Positions 18,021-28,520 of a stretch of 64,000 bases of DNA are shown here, piece by piece. Where the stretch lies: contig DIZF01000012.1 of the NCBI GenBank assembly GCA_002427815.1, forward strand, positions 124,001-188,000. The letters run 5' to 3'. The notes under the pieces are model-generated. The model did not search any database. It had not been told where the DNA came from and saw nothing but the letters and a program-made list of their open reading frames with translations. A program made the position numbers and the translations under genes. Source of the stretch: Ramlibacter tataouinensis (GTDB taxonomy: Bacteria > Pseudomonadota > Gammaproteobacteria > Burkholderiales > Burkholderiaceae_C). The first letter of the stretch is position 1. Every line of letters starts with the position of its first letter.

Positions 18021-19020
18021 GGTCGCGCTCCCTGTGCGGCAGGCGCCGCCACAACAGGCGATCGATCGCCCCGAGCAGTCCGCGCGGCGCGAACACCACC
18101 ACCACGACGATGAACAGGCCCATCCACAGTTGCCAGTGCTTGCCCAGCTGGACCGCGCCCACCGTGGGCAGGTTCTTGAACGTTTCCAGCAGGTACTCGA
18201 AGGCGAAAGCGCCGACGATGGCGCCGGCGAAGTTGCCCATGCCGCCGAGGATCACCATCATGATGGCGTGCGCGCTGGTGTGGAAACCCATGAGTTCGGG
18301 ATTGACGTAGCCGGTCTGCGCCGCCAGCAGATAGCCGGCCAGCCCGGCCAGCGCCCCGGCCAGGGTGAAGGCCGCGAGCTTGTAGCCGAAGGTGCCGTAG
18401 CCCATGGCGCGCATCCGGTGCTCGTTCACGCGGATGCCGGCCAGCACGCGCCCGAACGGGCTGAAGAGCAGGCGCCGCAGGAAGGCATAGACGCCGATCA
18501 GCATGGCCAGCGTGAAGTAGTAGAAGACCCGCTTGTTCTCCAGATCGAACAGCCAGGCGTCCGGCTTGAAGTTGATGTAGATGCCGTCCGAGCCGCCCAG
18601 CGCCTTGTTGTCGAAGAACAGGAAGAACACCATCTGCGCGAACGCCATGGTGACCATGATGAAGTAGATGCCATGGGTGCGCACGACGAAGAAGCCGATC
18701 ACCAGGGCGGCCAATCCGGACGCGGCCACCGCGGCCGGCAGCGTCCACCACATGTTGGCCGGCTCTCCCGCCGGCGTGAGAAAGGCCAGCGCGTAGCCGG
18801 ACAGGCCGAAGAACGCCGCATGGCCCAGCGACACCAGCCCCGTCACGCCCAGCAGCAGGTCGAGGCTCATCGCGAAGATGGCCAGGATCATCATGCGTGC
18901 CACCATTTCCGTGTAGAAGTCCGTGCCCACGAACGGGAACAGCGCGAGCGCCAGGAGGCCGAGCGCCAGCGCCGCCTGCAAGGTGCGCGGCAGGGTTTCG
19001 AGGTTGGCCTTGGCTGTCAT
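18013..19020 (-). CDS. livM: ABC transporter permease (LivM type)
   Basis: A 335-residue inner-membrane permease with about nine to ten hydrophobic segments and the LivM family block GLVSLGHAAFFGLSGYALA near residue 60. It pairs with LivH to form the translocation pore. It lies 16 bases downstream of livH. Confidence 0.92.
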   Translation of the reverse strand: MTAKANLETLPRTLQAALALGLLALALFPFVGTDFYTEMVARMMILAIFAMSLDLLLGVTGLVSLGHAAFFGLSGYALAFLTPAGEPANMWWTLPAAVAASGLAALVIGFFVVRTHGIYFIMVTMAFAQMVFFLFFDNKALGGSDGIYINFKPDAWLFDLENKRVFYYFTLAMLIGVYAFLRRLLFSPFGRVLAGIRVNEHRMRAMGYGTFGYKLAAFTLAGALAGLAGYLLAAQTGYVNPELMGFHTSAHAIMMVILGGMGNFAGAIVGAFAFEYLLETFKNLPTVGAVQLGKHWQLWMGLFIVVVVVFAPRGLLGAIDRLLWRRLPHRERDLD

Positions 19021-19036
19021 GAGTCGCCTGGGTTCA

Positions 19037-19900
19037 TCATTGCCGGAACAGCCCTTCCGGTTTCCACAACAGGACCGCTGCCATCAGCATGTACACCAGC
19101 ATGCCGGAGATATGCGGCAGCAGGACCTTGCCGAAGGTATCGACCAGGCCCACCAGCAGCGCCGAAATCAGCGCTCCGCGGACCGAGCCGATGCCGCCGA
19201 TGACCACCACCACGAAGCACATGATCAGCACCTGCGAGCCCATGTTGGGATACACGCTGGAAATCGGCGACGCGATCATGCCGGCCACTGTGGCCAGGGT
19301 CACACCGATCGCGAAGACGATGGCATGAATGAGCTTGATGTTGACGCCGAGGGCCTCCGTCATGTCGCGGTTGAAAGCACCGGCCCTGATCTTCATGCCG
19401 AGCCGGGTCTTGGCAATGAGCAGGTACAGGCCGATGGCGAGCACGATGCAGACGCCCGATATGAACAGACGATAGACCGGATAGGACAGGTTATCGGTCA
19501 GCGGGATCGAGGCTGACAGCAGATCCGGGATCTTCACGCCGTGCACGTCGTCGCCCCACAGGATCGAGCGGCCCTCCTCGAAGATGTAGATCAATCCGAA
19601 GGTCAGCAGCACCTGGTCCAGGTGGTCGCGCTGGTAGAAGTGGCGAAACAGCAGCCGCTCCAGCACCAGGCCGAACAACACCGACAGCACGGCACCGCCG
19701 ATGACGGCCAGAGTGAAGCTGCCGGTCAGGCTGGACAGCGACCAGGCCAGGTAGGCACCCAGCATGTAGAAGCTGCCGTGCGCGAGGTTGACCACGCCCA
19801 TGATTCCGAAAATCAGCGTGAGACCGGCCGCCAGCATGAACAGCAGCAGGCCGTACTGCACGCTGTTGAGCAGCTGGATCAGGAAATTGGCGAGATCCAC
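19037..19900 (-). CDS. livH: ABC transporter permease (LivH type)
   Basis: A 287-residue inner-membrane permease with the LivH block GVVNLAHGSFYMLGAYLAW near residues 35-53 and the conserved GGIGSVRGALISALLVG near the C-terminus. It forms the pore with LivM. It lies just downstream of a LysE exporter gene, which separates it from the substrate-binding protein gene. Confidence 0.93.
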   Translation of the reverse strand: MDLANFLIQLLNSVQYGLLLFMLAAGLTLIFGIMGVVNLAHGSFYMLGAYLAWSLSSLTGSFTLAVIGGAVLSVLFGLVLERLLFRHFYQRDHLDQVLLTFGLIYIFEEGRSILWGDDVHGVKIPDLLSASIPLTDNLSYPVYRLFISGVCIVLAIGLYLLIAKTRLGMKIRAGAFNRDMTEALGVNIKLIHAIVFAIGVTLATVAGMIASPISSVYPNMGSQVLIMCFVVVVIGGIGSVRGALISALLVGLVDTFGKVLLPHISGMLVYMLMAAVLLWKPEGLFRQ

Positions 19901-19913
19901 CGCGTGTTCCGGG

Positions 19914-20537
19914 CTAGGCGCTGCGGCGTGTCAGCAGCAACAAGCCACCCATCAAGGTGAACAGGCCTCCGCAGATGCGGTTGATCCAGCGCGCCAGCGT
20001 GCTGGAGCGCAACAGCGGGATCACGCGGGCCACGCCCGATGCGCAGGGCGTGAGCACGATGAATTCGAGAACCACGAAAGTAACCGCGAGGATCGCGAAC
20101 TGCGGTGCAATCGGCGCGGCGGGTTCCAGGAACTGCGGAAGGAAGGCGACGAAGAACAGCACCGACTTGGGATTGCTTGCGCCGACCATCAATCCCTGCA
20201 GGTAGAAGGAACGGCGCGCCGGGGCGGCTGCCGGGTCGTCCACTCGCAGGACCGTGTTGCTGCGAAAGGTCCGGATGCCCAGCCAGATGAGGTAGGCGGC
20301 ACCGACGACCTTGGCGGCGGTGAACGCCGTTTCCGACGCGGCCAGCAGGGCGCCCAGACCCATGGCGGACAGCAGCATCACGCCCAGCACCGCCGTGACG
20401 GAGCCGGCCACCGATGTCATGGCGCGGCGCGGGCCATGGTTGATCGCGTTGGTCATGCACATCAGCATGGTCGGTCCCGGCGTGACGATCAGCAGTGCAA
20501 CGGCGATGACGTAGAGGAGATAGGTGGAAAGCGTCAT
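19914..20537 (-). CDS. LysE-family amino acid/metabolite exporter
   Basis: A 207-residue inner-membrane exporter with five to six hydrophobic segments. The start (MTLSTYLLYVIAVALL) and the block TPGPTMLMCMTNAINHG are typical of RhtB/LysE translocators, as is GASNPKSVLFFVAFLPQF near residue 118. The ATG at 20537 is chosen because the longer frame upstream lies in the intergenic terminator. It sits inside the importer operon between the binding-protein gene and livH; export of a pathway by-product or amino acid is possible but unproven. Confidence 0.88.
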   Translation of the reverse strand: MTLSTYLLYVIAVALLIVTPGPTMLMCMTNAINHGPRRAMTSVAGSVTAVLGVMLLSAMGLGALLAASETAFTAAKVVGAAYLIWLGIRTFRSNTVLRVDDPAAAPARRSFYLQGLMVGASNPKSVLFFVAFLPQFLEPAAPIAPQFAILAVTFVVLEFIVLTPCASGVARVIPLLRSSTLARWINRICGGLFTLMGGLLLLTRRSA

Positions 20538-20565
20538 GGGCCAAGTATGAAGCAGGGCGAGAGCC

Positions 20566-20596
20566 CAAAAAAATGGGAGGTCCGAAAACCTCCCAT
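20566..20596 (-). terminator. Rho-independent terminator after the binding-protein gene
   Basis: On the minus strand a perfect nine-base stem ATGGGAGGT / ACCTCCCAT with a six-base loop is followed by seven T. It lies between the substrate-binding gene and the LysE/livHMGF genes, so it should lower expression of the membrane genes relative to the binding protein. Confidence 0.9.
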
Positions 20597-20614
20597 CGCT
20601 GCGGTGGGGGGTGA

Positions 20615-21802
20615 TCAAGCCATCTTGCAGCCGGCGCCCGAATCGGCCAAAGCCTTCGCGGCAATGCCGATCACCTTGTTCTCGCCCTTCTCCACCACAC
20701 GCAGGTACATGTCCTGGATCGGATTGTGGGACTTGCTCATGGTCCATTTGCCGCGCGGGCTGTCGATCACCGCCGACTCCAACGCCTTGTAAAGCGCCTG
20801 CTTGTTGTTCAGGTTGCCCTTGACCACGGTCGCGCCTTGCACCAGCAACTGGCCGGTGTCGTAGCCCTGGACCGCATAGACGTCCGGCTGCAGGCGGAAG
20901 GTCTTGGCGTAGGCCAGCCGGAACTGCTTGTTGCGCGGCGTGTCCAGCGAGTCGCTGTAGTGCAAGGTGGTGATGATGCCTTCGGCCGCCGGGCCCGCCG
21001 CCTCGAGCACGCCTTCGGTCAGGAAGCCCGAGCCATACAGCGGGATCCGTCCCTTCAGGCCGGCCGCCGCATAGTCGCGGATGAACTTCGCCGCGCCGGC
21101 ACCGGCAAAGAAGCAGGCCACCGCGTCGGGCTTGAGCGAGGCGATCTCGGTCAGCAGCGCCTGGAACTCCACGTTGGGGAAGGGCAGTCCCAGTTCCTTG
21201 ATGATGGTGCCGCCGGCCTTGGTATAGCTTTCCTTGAAGCCCTCCAGGGCATCGTCACCGGCCGCGTATTTCCAGGTGATCCACACGGCTTTCTTGTGGC
21301 CCCGGTCGACCATCGGCTTGCCCAGCGCCAGCGTGGGCTGCGAGTTGGTGAAGGAGGTGCGGAACACGTTGGGGGCGCACAGGGCGCGCGTGGCGGCATG
21401 CACGCCCGCGTTCGGAATCAGGCTGAGCACACCGCTTTCGCGCGCCACCTTCTGGATGCCCATCTGCACGCCGGAGTGCACGGTGCCGATCAGCACGTCG
21501 ACCTTGTCGCGCTGGACCAGCTTGTTGGCGTTTTCCACGCCCTTGGACGGCTCGGATTCGTCGTCGACCTTGAACCATTCGATTTCGCGGCCGCCCAGCT
21601 TGCCGCCTTTTTCGTCGATGGCCATGCGCACGCCGTTCTCGATGGCGACGCCGAGCTGCGCATAGGTGCCGGTGTAAGGCAGCATCAGGCCCACGCGGAC
21701 CTTGCCGGACTGGGCACGCGCAATCTGGGGCAGCAACAGCCCGGTGGACGCAGCGCCCACGATGGCGGCGCTGCGGGTGAGGACGAGGCGGCGGGTGGTC
21801 AT
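20615..21802 (-). CDS. ABC transporter substrate-binding protein of the liv-type importer
   Basis: A 395-residue periplasmic receptor of the Leu/Ile/Val-binding type. A signal peptide with an RR pair (TTRRLVLTRS) and cleavage near ARAQ-SGK leads into VRVGLMLPYTGTYAQLG, the conserved N-terminal lobe start. The C-terminal part carries VQGYDTGQLL. It lies between benzoate-CoA ligase and the rest of the importer on one strand, so it most likely delivers benzoate or a related aromatic acid. That substrate is an inference from context. Confidence 0.9.
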   Translation of the reverse strand: MTTRRLVLTRSAAIVGAASTGLLLPQIARAQSGKVRVGLMLPYTGTYAQLGVAIENGVRMAIDEKGGKLGGREIEWFKVDDESEPSKGVENANKLVQRDKVDVLIGTVHSGVQMGIQKVARESGVLSLIPNAGVHAATRALCAPNVFRTSFTNSQPTLALGKPMVDRGHKKAVWITWKYAAGDDALEGFKESYTKAGGTIIKELGLPFPNVEFQALLTEIASLKPDAVACFFAGAGAAKFIRDYAAAGLKGRIPLYGSGFLTEGVLEAAGPAAEGIITTLHYSDSLDTPRNKQFRLAYAKTFRLQPDVYAVQGYDTGQLLVQGATVVKGNLNNKQALYKALESAVIDSPRGKWTMSKSHNPIQDMYLRVVEKGENKVIGIAAKALADSGAGCKMA

Positions 21803-21891
21803 TCAATGTCTCCTTTTATTGAAGCTTCAAGCATTTTCAACCCGTGCGCCTGCAGCGCACACCATGGGTTACCCGGACTCGCTGCAAGCGC

Positions 21892-23484
21892 TCAGGCTGT
21901 GCCGGCGCTGCCGGGCGTGACCGGGGACCGGAGCTTGAAGCGCTGGATCTTGCCGGTGGCGGTCTTGGGCAGTTCGGGCACGAACTCGATCCAGCGCGGG
22001 TACTTGTAGGGCGCCAGCAGGCTTTTGACGTGCATCTGCAGTTCTTCGGCGCTGGCGGCCTGGCCCGGCTTGAGGACCACATAGGCCTTGGGCTTGACCA
22101 GTTCGTCGGTGTCGGCCGCGCCGACGACGGCCACTTCGAGGACGGCGGCATGCGTCATGAGGCAGGCCTCGACCTCGAACGGCGAGACGTAGATGCCGCC
22201 GACCTTGAGCATGTCGTCGCTGCGCCCGCCATAGGTGTAGTAGCCGTCGGCGTCCATCGTGTACTTGTCGCCGCTGCGCGTCCACTCGCCGGCGAAGGTG
22301 GCTTTGGTCTTGGCGCGGTTGTTCCAGTACATGAGCGCAGCGCTCGGTCCGCTGATCTGCAGCTCGCCGATCTCGCCGACGCCGCATTCGCGGCCGTCGT
22401 CGCCGATGATGCGCAGCTGATAGCCCGGCACCGCCTTGCCGGTGGTGCCGTAGCGCACCTCGCCCGGACGGTTGGACAGGAAGATGTGGAGCATCTCGGT
22501 GGAGCCGATGCCGTCGAGGATCTCGCAGCCGTAGTGTGCGGTCCAGCGCCTGCCGATATCGGCCGGCAGGGCCTCGCCCGCGCTGGTGCAGACGCGCAGG
22601 TTCAGATCCTTGCGCGCCGGTCGCGACGGGTCGGCCATCATCGCCCCGTAGAGCGTGGGGACGCCGTAGAAGATGGTCGGCTGGTATTTGCGCAGCACCC
22701 CAAATACATCGGCGGGTGTCGGGCGCGAGGGCAGGAGCACCGCGGTCGCGCCCACGCTCATCGGGAACGTCAGGCCGTTGCCCAGCCCGTAGGCGAAGAA
22801 CAGCTTGGCTGCGGAGAAGACGACGTCGCTCTCGCGGATGCCCAGCACGGCGCGTGCATACAACTCGGCCGTCTGGATCAGGTGGCTGTGCAGATGCACC
22901 GTGCCCTTCGGGGTGCCGGTGGAGCCGCTGGAATACAGCCAGAAGCACGCTTCGTCGGCGCAGGTGGAGGCGACGCCGGTGCTGCCATCACCGGACTCGA
23001 TCCAGCCGGCGACCGAATTCGCGCCGGTGTCGCCGGCAATCACCAGGCTCTTGAGGGTGCGCACGTTGCCGATCAGCGGCTCGATCGTGGGCAGCAGCGG
23101 CTTGGAGACGAACAGGACCTGCGAGCGCGAATCGCGCAGCATGAAGTCGAAGTCCCTGGTGGTGAGCAGCGTGTTCGCGGCCACCGGGATCACCCCCGCC
23201 AGGATGCATCCGAGGAAGACGACCGGCCATTCCAGCGTGTCCAGCATGGCGATCATGACCCGGGTCTCCGGTTCGAAGCCCCGGGCGCGCAAGGCGTTGG
23301 CGAAGCGATGCGCCTGGTCGTTCAGCTGGCCGTAGGTCAGCGTTGCGCCGCTGGCGGCATCGATGAAGGCCACCTTGCCCGAGCGCGCAGCGTTGCGCGA
23401 TAGCAGGTCATGCGCGGCGTTGTAGTCCCTGGGGATCTCGATCATGGGCGGGCTGCTGCTGTGGTCGGCGCGGCTGAGGTGCAT
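21892..23484 (-). CDS. bclA: Benzoate-CoA ligase
   Basis: A 530-residue AMP-forming acyl-CoA ligase that activates benzoate to benzoyl-CoA, the substrate of the box pathway. The P-loop motif SSGSTGTPKGTVHLH is near residue 180, the adenylate motif YGGRSDDMLKVGG near 430, and the catalytic Lys in KTATGKIQRFKLR near the C-terminus. DYNAAHDLLSRN at the N-terminus is typical of benzoate-CoA ligases. The start at 23484 is chosen because GGAGAC sits just upstream; two upstream in-frame Met codons lack a ribosome site. It heads the minus-strand transport operon. Confidence 0.92.
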   Translation of the reverse strand: MHLSRADHSSSPPMIEIPRDYNAAHDLLSRNAARSGKVAFIDAASGATLTYGQLNDQAHRFANALRARGFEPETRVMIAMLDTLEWPVVFLGCILAGVIPVAANTLLTTRDFDFMLRDSRSQVLFVSKPLLPTIEPLIGNVRTLKSLVIAGDTGANSVAGWIESGDGSTGVASTCADEACFWLYSSGSTGTPKGTVHLHSHLIQTAELYARAVLGIRESDVVFSAAKLFFAYGLGNGLTFPMSVGATAVLLPSRPTPADVFGVLRKYQPTIFYGVPTLYGAMMADPSRPARKDLNLRVCTSAGEALPADIGRRWTAHYGCEILDGIGSTEMLHIFLSNRPGEVRYGTTGKAVPGYQLRIIGDDGRECGVGEIGELQISGPSAALMYWNNRAKTKATFAGEWTRSGDKYTMDADGYYTYGGRSDDMLKVGGIYVSPFEVEACLMTHAAVLEVAVVGAADTDELVKPKAYVVLKPGQAASAEELQMHVKSLLAPYKYPRWIEFVPELPKTATGKIQRFKLRSPVTPGSAGTA

Positions 23485-23582
23485 CGAAGTCTCCTGCATT
23501 TTTTTGATTCGGCCCGCCAGTATTGCAATCCGGGCCGACTTGACCTTGTTCCCGGTCAAGGGACCGGGCGCCGCCTCACGCG

Positions 23583-24053
23583 TCACGCGTCGGCCGGAAC
23601 CGTCGCGACCGCCTGCGCCAGCCACTCGCGGCACCAGGCCGTACCCAGCTCCTCCGGCATGGTACCGGCGCTCGCATCGTGGCACCAGACCTCGCCGATG
23701 CGCTGCGCGCCCAGGCCCTGCAGGCGCTCGTCGAACTTCTTGCCGCCGAAGGCGAAGGTATTGAGATAGGTCCGGTCGCCCAGCGCGATGACCCCGTAGC
23801 GGACATGGCCCAGGTATTTCGGCTGGCTGTCAAGCGACTCGTAGAGGGTGCGGGCGTTGTCCGGCACGTCGCCCGAGCCGTAGGTCGAACTGCAGATGAG
23901 ATATAGCGCATCTTCGTCGAAAGCGCCGATGTCCAGCCCGTCCATGAGCTTGACCTCGATTTCCCCCACGAGATCGGCGCAGTCCATCTGAATTGCCTGG
24001 GCGACGTAATCGGCGGTGCTGGTCATGGTGCCGACAAGGATGATCAATTTCAT
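23583..24053 (-). CDS. Flavodoxin-like FMN protein
   Basis: A 156-residue small flavodoxin. The N-terminus MKLIILVGTMTSTADYVA carries the FMN phosphate loop (TMTSTAD) and STYGSGDVPDNA is the second FMN loop near residue 88. The ATG at 24053 has GGAG nine bases upstream. It is the first minus-strand gene divergent from boxR; such flavodoxins may donate electrons to oxygenases, and a role with BoxB or the reductase at 4655 is plausible but not shown. Confidence 0.88.
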   Translation of the reverse strand: MKLIILVGTMTSTADYVAQAIQMDCADLVGEIEVKLMDGLDIGAFDEDALYLICSSTYGSGDVPDNARTLYESLDSQPKYLGHVRYGVIALGDRTYLNTFAFGGKKFDERLQGLGAQRIGEVWCHDASAGTMPEELGTAWCREWLAQAVATVPADA

Positions 24054-24079
24054 CGGATTCTCCGTATGCAATAAAGTGC

Positions 24080-24127
24080 TTGACGCCGCATTGATAGGCA
24101 GTATACTGCAATTTTGATCTAGCGCAA
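24080..24127. promoter_or_regulatory. Divergent overlapping promoters with central palindrome (probable BoxR operator)
   Basis: Toward boxR, TTGACG (24080-24085) and TATACT (24102-24107) are 16 bases apart. Toward the flavodoxin, TTGCGC (complement of 24122-24127) and TATACT (complement of 24100-24105) are also 16 apart. Both -10 boxes lie within the perfect 12-base palindrome GCAGTATACTGC at 24098-24109. TGCA elements at 24067-24070 and 24107-24110 match the TGCA half-sites known for BzdR/BoxR regulators. One bound protein could therefore shut both promoters. Confidence 0.7.
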
Positions 24128-24145
24128 ACGTTCTTCAAAAAACCC

Positions 24146-25072
24146 ATGTCGCCCATCGCCGAACACGATTCCAAGGCCACCCTGCTCGAGCTGGGTGCCC
24201 GGGTGCGTGCCTGGCGGGCCCGGCGCGGCATGACGCGCAAGCAGCTGGCAGCCGACTCGCATTTGTCCGAGCGCTTCCTGGCCGACGTCGAAAGCGGCAA
24301 GGGCAACGTCTCGATCAATTCGCTCGAAGCCGCCGCCCGCGCCTTGAACATCACCATCCTCGAGCTGCTGCACGATTCGCCGCGGCCGGCCCTGGCCCGG
24401 GTGCACGACCTGCTGGGGCGGCTGGACGACGCCCAGCTGGAGCAGGCGCATTCGCTGCTGGCCGCCAGCTTCGGCCTGGGCGACACGCACGGGCGCGAGC
24501 AACGCGTCGCACTGATCGGCCTGCGCGGCGCCGGCAAGACCACCTTGGGTGCCGAGCTCGCCAAGCAGCGCGGCGTGCCCTTTGTCGAACTGGACCGCCA
24601 GATCGAGCGCGAAGGGGGCACCAGCATGAACGAAATCCTGCTGCTGCATGGCCAGGCCGGCTACCGCCGCTACGAGCGCCGCGCCTTGATGCGCATTGCC
24701 GAGGAGCACGCCGACGGCGTCGTCATGACCACCGGCGGCAGCATCGTCAGCGAACGCGAAACCTTCGACCTGCTGCAGAGCCGCTTCTATTGCGTCTGGC
24801 TCAAGGCCAGCCCCGAGGAGCACATGAGCCGCGTGGTGGCCCAGGGCGACATGCGGCCGTTCCATGGCTCCCGCGGCGAAGACGAGACCGCCGGCTACGG
24901 CGCCATGGGCGAGGCCATGGAAGACATCCGACGCATCCTGGCCAGCCGCGAAGCCCTGTACGCCCGCGCCGACGCGGTGGTGGATACCGCTGCACGCTCG
25001 GTCAAGCAATCCCTCAAAGACCTCGAGCGGGCCGTTCCCGGCGCGCTCGCCACGCAGGAGAAGACACGATGA
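24146..25072 (+). CDS. boxR: BoxR/BzdR-family regulator (HTH plus shikimate-kinase-like domain)
   Basis: A 308-residue benzoyl-CoA-responsive repressor. The N-terminal XRE-type helix-turn-helix lies at about residues 14-75 (MTRKQLAADSHLSERFLADVE). The C-terminal half (from ~115) resembles shikimate kinase with P-loop LIGLRGAGKTTLG and is the effector-binding part in BzdR. The gene overlaps boxC by four bases (ATGA), so regulator and catabolic genes are co-translated and autoregulated. Benzoyl-CoA as inducer is known from the family. Confidence 0.94.
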   Translation: MSPIAEHDSKATLLELGARVRAWRARRGMTRKQLAADSHLSERFLADVESGKGNVSINSLEAAARALNITILELLHDSPRPALARVHDLLGRLDDAQLEQAHSLLAASFGLGDTHGREQRVALIGLRGAGKTTLGAELAKQRGVPFVELDRQIEREGGTSMNEILLLHGQAGYRRYERRALMRIAEEHADGVVMTTGGSIVSERETFDLLQSRFYCVWLKASPEEHMSRVVAQGDMRPFHGSRGEDETAGYGAMGEAMEDIRRILASREALYARADAVVDTAARSVKQSLKDLERAVPGALATQEKTR

Positions 25073-26760
25073 ATGCCATGACCGAGCCGCTGCTGTTCAA
25101 GCAGGGCGACCGCGACCTGGTGAGTTTCGCCACCCACCCGTCCAAGTACCGGCACTGGACGCTGGCCGTCGAGGGCGACGTCGCGCGCCTGAAGCTGGAC
25201 ATCGACGAGGACGGCGGCATCCTGCCCGGCTACAAGCTCAAGCTCAACAGCTATGACCTGGGCGTCGATATCGAACTTCACGATGCGCTGAACCGCATCC
25301 GTTTCGAGCATCCGGCGGTGAAGGTGGTGGTGTTCGAGAGCGCCAAGGAAAAGATCTGGTGCTCGGGCGCCAACATCTACATGCTGGGCCTGTCCACCCA
25401 CGCCTGGAAGGTGAACTTCTGCAAGTTCACCAACGAGACCCGCAACGGGCTGGAGGATTCCTCGCGCCACGAAGACCTGAAGTCGCTGGCTTCAGTGACC
25501 GGCGCGTGCGCCGGCGGCGGCTACGAGCTGGCGCTGGCCTGCGACCGGATCGCGATGGTGGACGACCGTTCCTCCACCGTGAGCCTGCCCGAGGTGCCGC
25601 TTCTGGGTGTGCTGCCGGGCACCGGCGGGCTGACCCGTGTCACCGACAAGCGCAAGGTCCGGCGCGACCTGGCGGACATTTTCTGCACCACCAGCGAAGG
25701 CGTGCGGGCCGACCGCGCGAAGGACTGGAAGCTGATCGATGCGCACGCCAAGCCGCAGCAGTTCGGCGCATTGGTGGCCGCCGAGATCGAGGCCCTGCGC
25801 CGCCAGTCGACCCGGCCCGGCGCTGCCAAGGGCATCGCGCTGATGCCGGTCGAGGTTCGCATCGACGAGGCCGGTTACCACTACGCGACGGTGGATGCGC
25901 AAATCGACCGCGCGGCGCGCATCGCGACGATCACCGTGCACGCGCCCCAGGCGGCGATCGAATCCACGCCGCAGGCGATCGAAGCCGCCGGCGCGCTCTG
26001 GTGGCCGCTGCGGCTGGCCCGCGAACTGGACGACCTGATCCTGAATCTGCGCACCAACGAGCTGGAGATCGGCACCTGGGTGATCCAGACCCGCGGCGAC
26101 GCCAATCGCGTGATGCAGGCTGACGCGGTGCTGGAGCAACTGAAGGACCACTGGCTGGTGCGCGAAACCATCGGTGCCCTGCGCCGCACCCTGGCCCGGC
26201 TCGACGTGACCAGCCGCTCGCTGATCGCGCTGGTCGACCGGGGCTCGTGCTTTGCCGGGACCTTCTATGAACTGGCCCTGGCCTGCGACCGCATCTACAT
26301 GCTGGACCTGCCCGACTCCCCCGACGTGGCGCCGGCACTGCACCTGAACGCATCGAACTTCGGCCGCTATCCCGCAGTGAATGGCCTGACGCGGCTGCAG
26401 ACCCGCTTCAATGAAGACGCTTCGACCGTCGCGCAATTGCAGGGCCTGCAGGACAGCGGCCTGCGCGCCGACCAGGCGCTGGCGCTGGGGCTGGTAACGC
26501 TCACGCCCGACGACATCGACTGGGAAGACGAGATCCGCGTGATGCTGGAAGAGCGCGCCTCGCTCTCGCCCGACGCGCTGACCGGCATGGAGGCGTCGCT
26601 GCGGTTCCCGGGCAAGGAAACCATGGAGACCCGCGTGTTCGCGCGCCTGTCGGCCTGGCAGAACTGGATCTTCATCCGTCCCAACGCCGTAGGCGAGGAG
26701 GGTGCGCTGAAGCTGTTCGGCACCGGCAAGAAGGCCAAATTCGACTGGCGTCGGATTTGA
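25069..26760 (+). CDS. boxC: Benzoyl-CoA-dihydrodiol lyase (BoxC)
   Basis: A 563-residue enoyl-CoA hydratase/isomerase superfamily ring-opening enzyme. It converts 2,3-epoxybenzoyl-CoA to 3,4-dehydroadipyl-CoA semialdehyde and formate. Two crotonase-like halves are visible: WCSGANIYML with GACAGGGYELALACDRI at about 101-160, and DRGSCFAGTFYELALACDRIYM at about 385-405. The size is normal for the family. The start ATG overlaps the boxR stop. The expected next pathway enzyme, the semialdehyde dehydrogenase BoxD, is not in the window. Confidence 0.96.
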   Translation: MNAMTEPLLFKQGDRDLVSFATHPSKYRHWTLAVEGDVARLKLDIDEDGGILPGYKLKLNSYDLGVDIELHDALNRIRFEHPAVKVVVFESAKEKIWCSGANIYMLGLSTHAWKVNFCKFTNETRNGLEDSSRHEDLKSLASVTGACAGGGYELALACDRIAMVDDRSSTVSLPEVPLLGVLPGTGGLTRVTDKRKVRRDLADIFCTTSEGVRADRAKDWKLIDAHAKPQQFGALVAAEIEALRRQSTRPGAAKGIALMPVEVRIDEAGYHYATVDAQIDRAARIATITVHAPQAAIESTPQAIEAAGALWWPLRLARELDDLILNLRTNELEIGTWVIQTRGDANRVMQADAVLEQLKDHWLVRETIGALRRTLARLDVTSRSLIALVDRGSCFAGTFYELALACDRIYMLDLPDSPDVAPALHLNASNFGRYPAVNGLTRLQTRFNEDASTVAQLQGLQDSGLRADQALALGLVTLTPDDIDWEDEIRVMLEERASLSPDALTGMEASLRFPGKETMETRVFARLSAWQNWIFIRPNAVGEEGALKLFGTGKKAKFDWRRI

Positions 26761-26826
26761 TTGCGGGACAGATCTTCAGCGCTGTCCTTTTCAACGACTT
26801 TGCGGGACAGATCTTCAGCTCTGTCC
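26761..26826. repeat. Two copies of a 27-base hairpin-forming repeat
   Basis: The unit begins TTGCGGGACAGATCTTCAGC and ends CTGTCC. Copies at 26761-26787 and 26800-26826 differ at one base (GCTGTCC versus TCTGTCC). Each folds as GGACAG / CTGTCC. They fill the boxC-boxB gap and look like an intergenic palindromic repeat (REP-like) family rather than a promoter. Confidence 0.75.
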
Positions 26827-26849
26827 CCAACTGATTAGACGAGAAACCC

Positions 26850-28274
<1,425 letters not shown>

Positions 28275-28305
28275 AGCCGGGGTCGGGCGGCTAGAATGGC
28301 GCCTT

Positions 28306-28382
<77 letters not shown>

Positions 28383-28390
28383 GTCAATGA

Positions 28391-28413
28391 AGGCCCGCTC
28401 ACGCGGGCCTTTC
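28391..28413 (+). terminator. Terminator between tRNA-Pro and tRNA-Arg
   Basis: Stem AGGCCCGC / GCGGGCCT with loop TCAC followed by TTTC, directly after tRNA-Pro. Confidence 0.75.
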
Positions 28414-28419
28414 ATCCTT

Positions 28420-28496
28420 CTGCCCGTAGCTCAGTTGGATAGAGCACCGGCCTTCTAAGCCGGTTGTCGGGGGTTCGATTCCCTCCGGGCAGGCCA
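28420..28496 (+). tRNA. tRNA-Arg (TCT), integration target
   Basis: A 77-base cloverleaf with acceptor CTGCCCG / CGGGCAG, encoded CCA, and anticodon loop CTTCTAA giving TCT. The integrase gene ends 24 bases further on and points at its 3' end. The 3' half of this gene is therefore the likely attachment site of the element. The other attachment site is outside the window. Confidence 0.95.
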
Positions 28497-28520
28497 GAGT
28501 TTCACTTATAAATCAACTAG

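Noticed and set aside
19788..20792. Long plus-strand open frame over livH/LysE/SBP
   Set aside because: A shadow of high-GC coding on the other strand.
21892..23685. Longer N-terminus for benzoate-CoA ligase starting upstream of 23484
   Set aside because: The upstream part has no ribosome site or family match; GGAGAC precedes the 23484 ATG.
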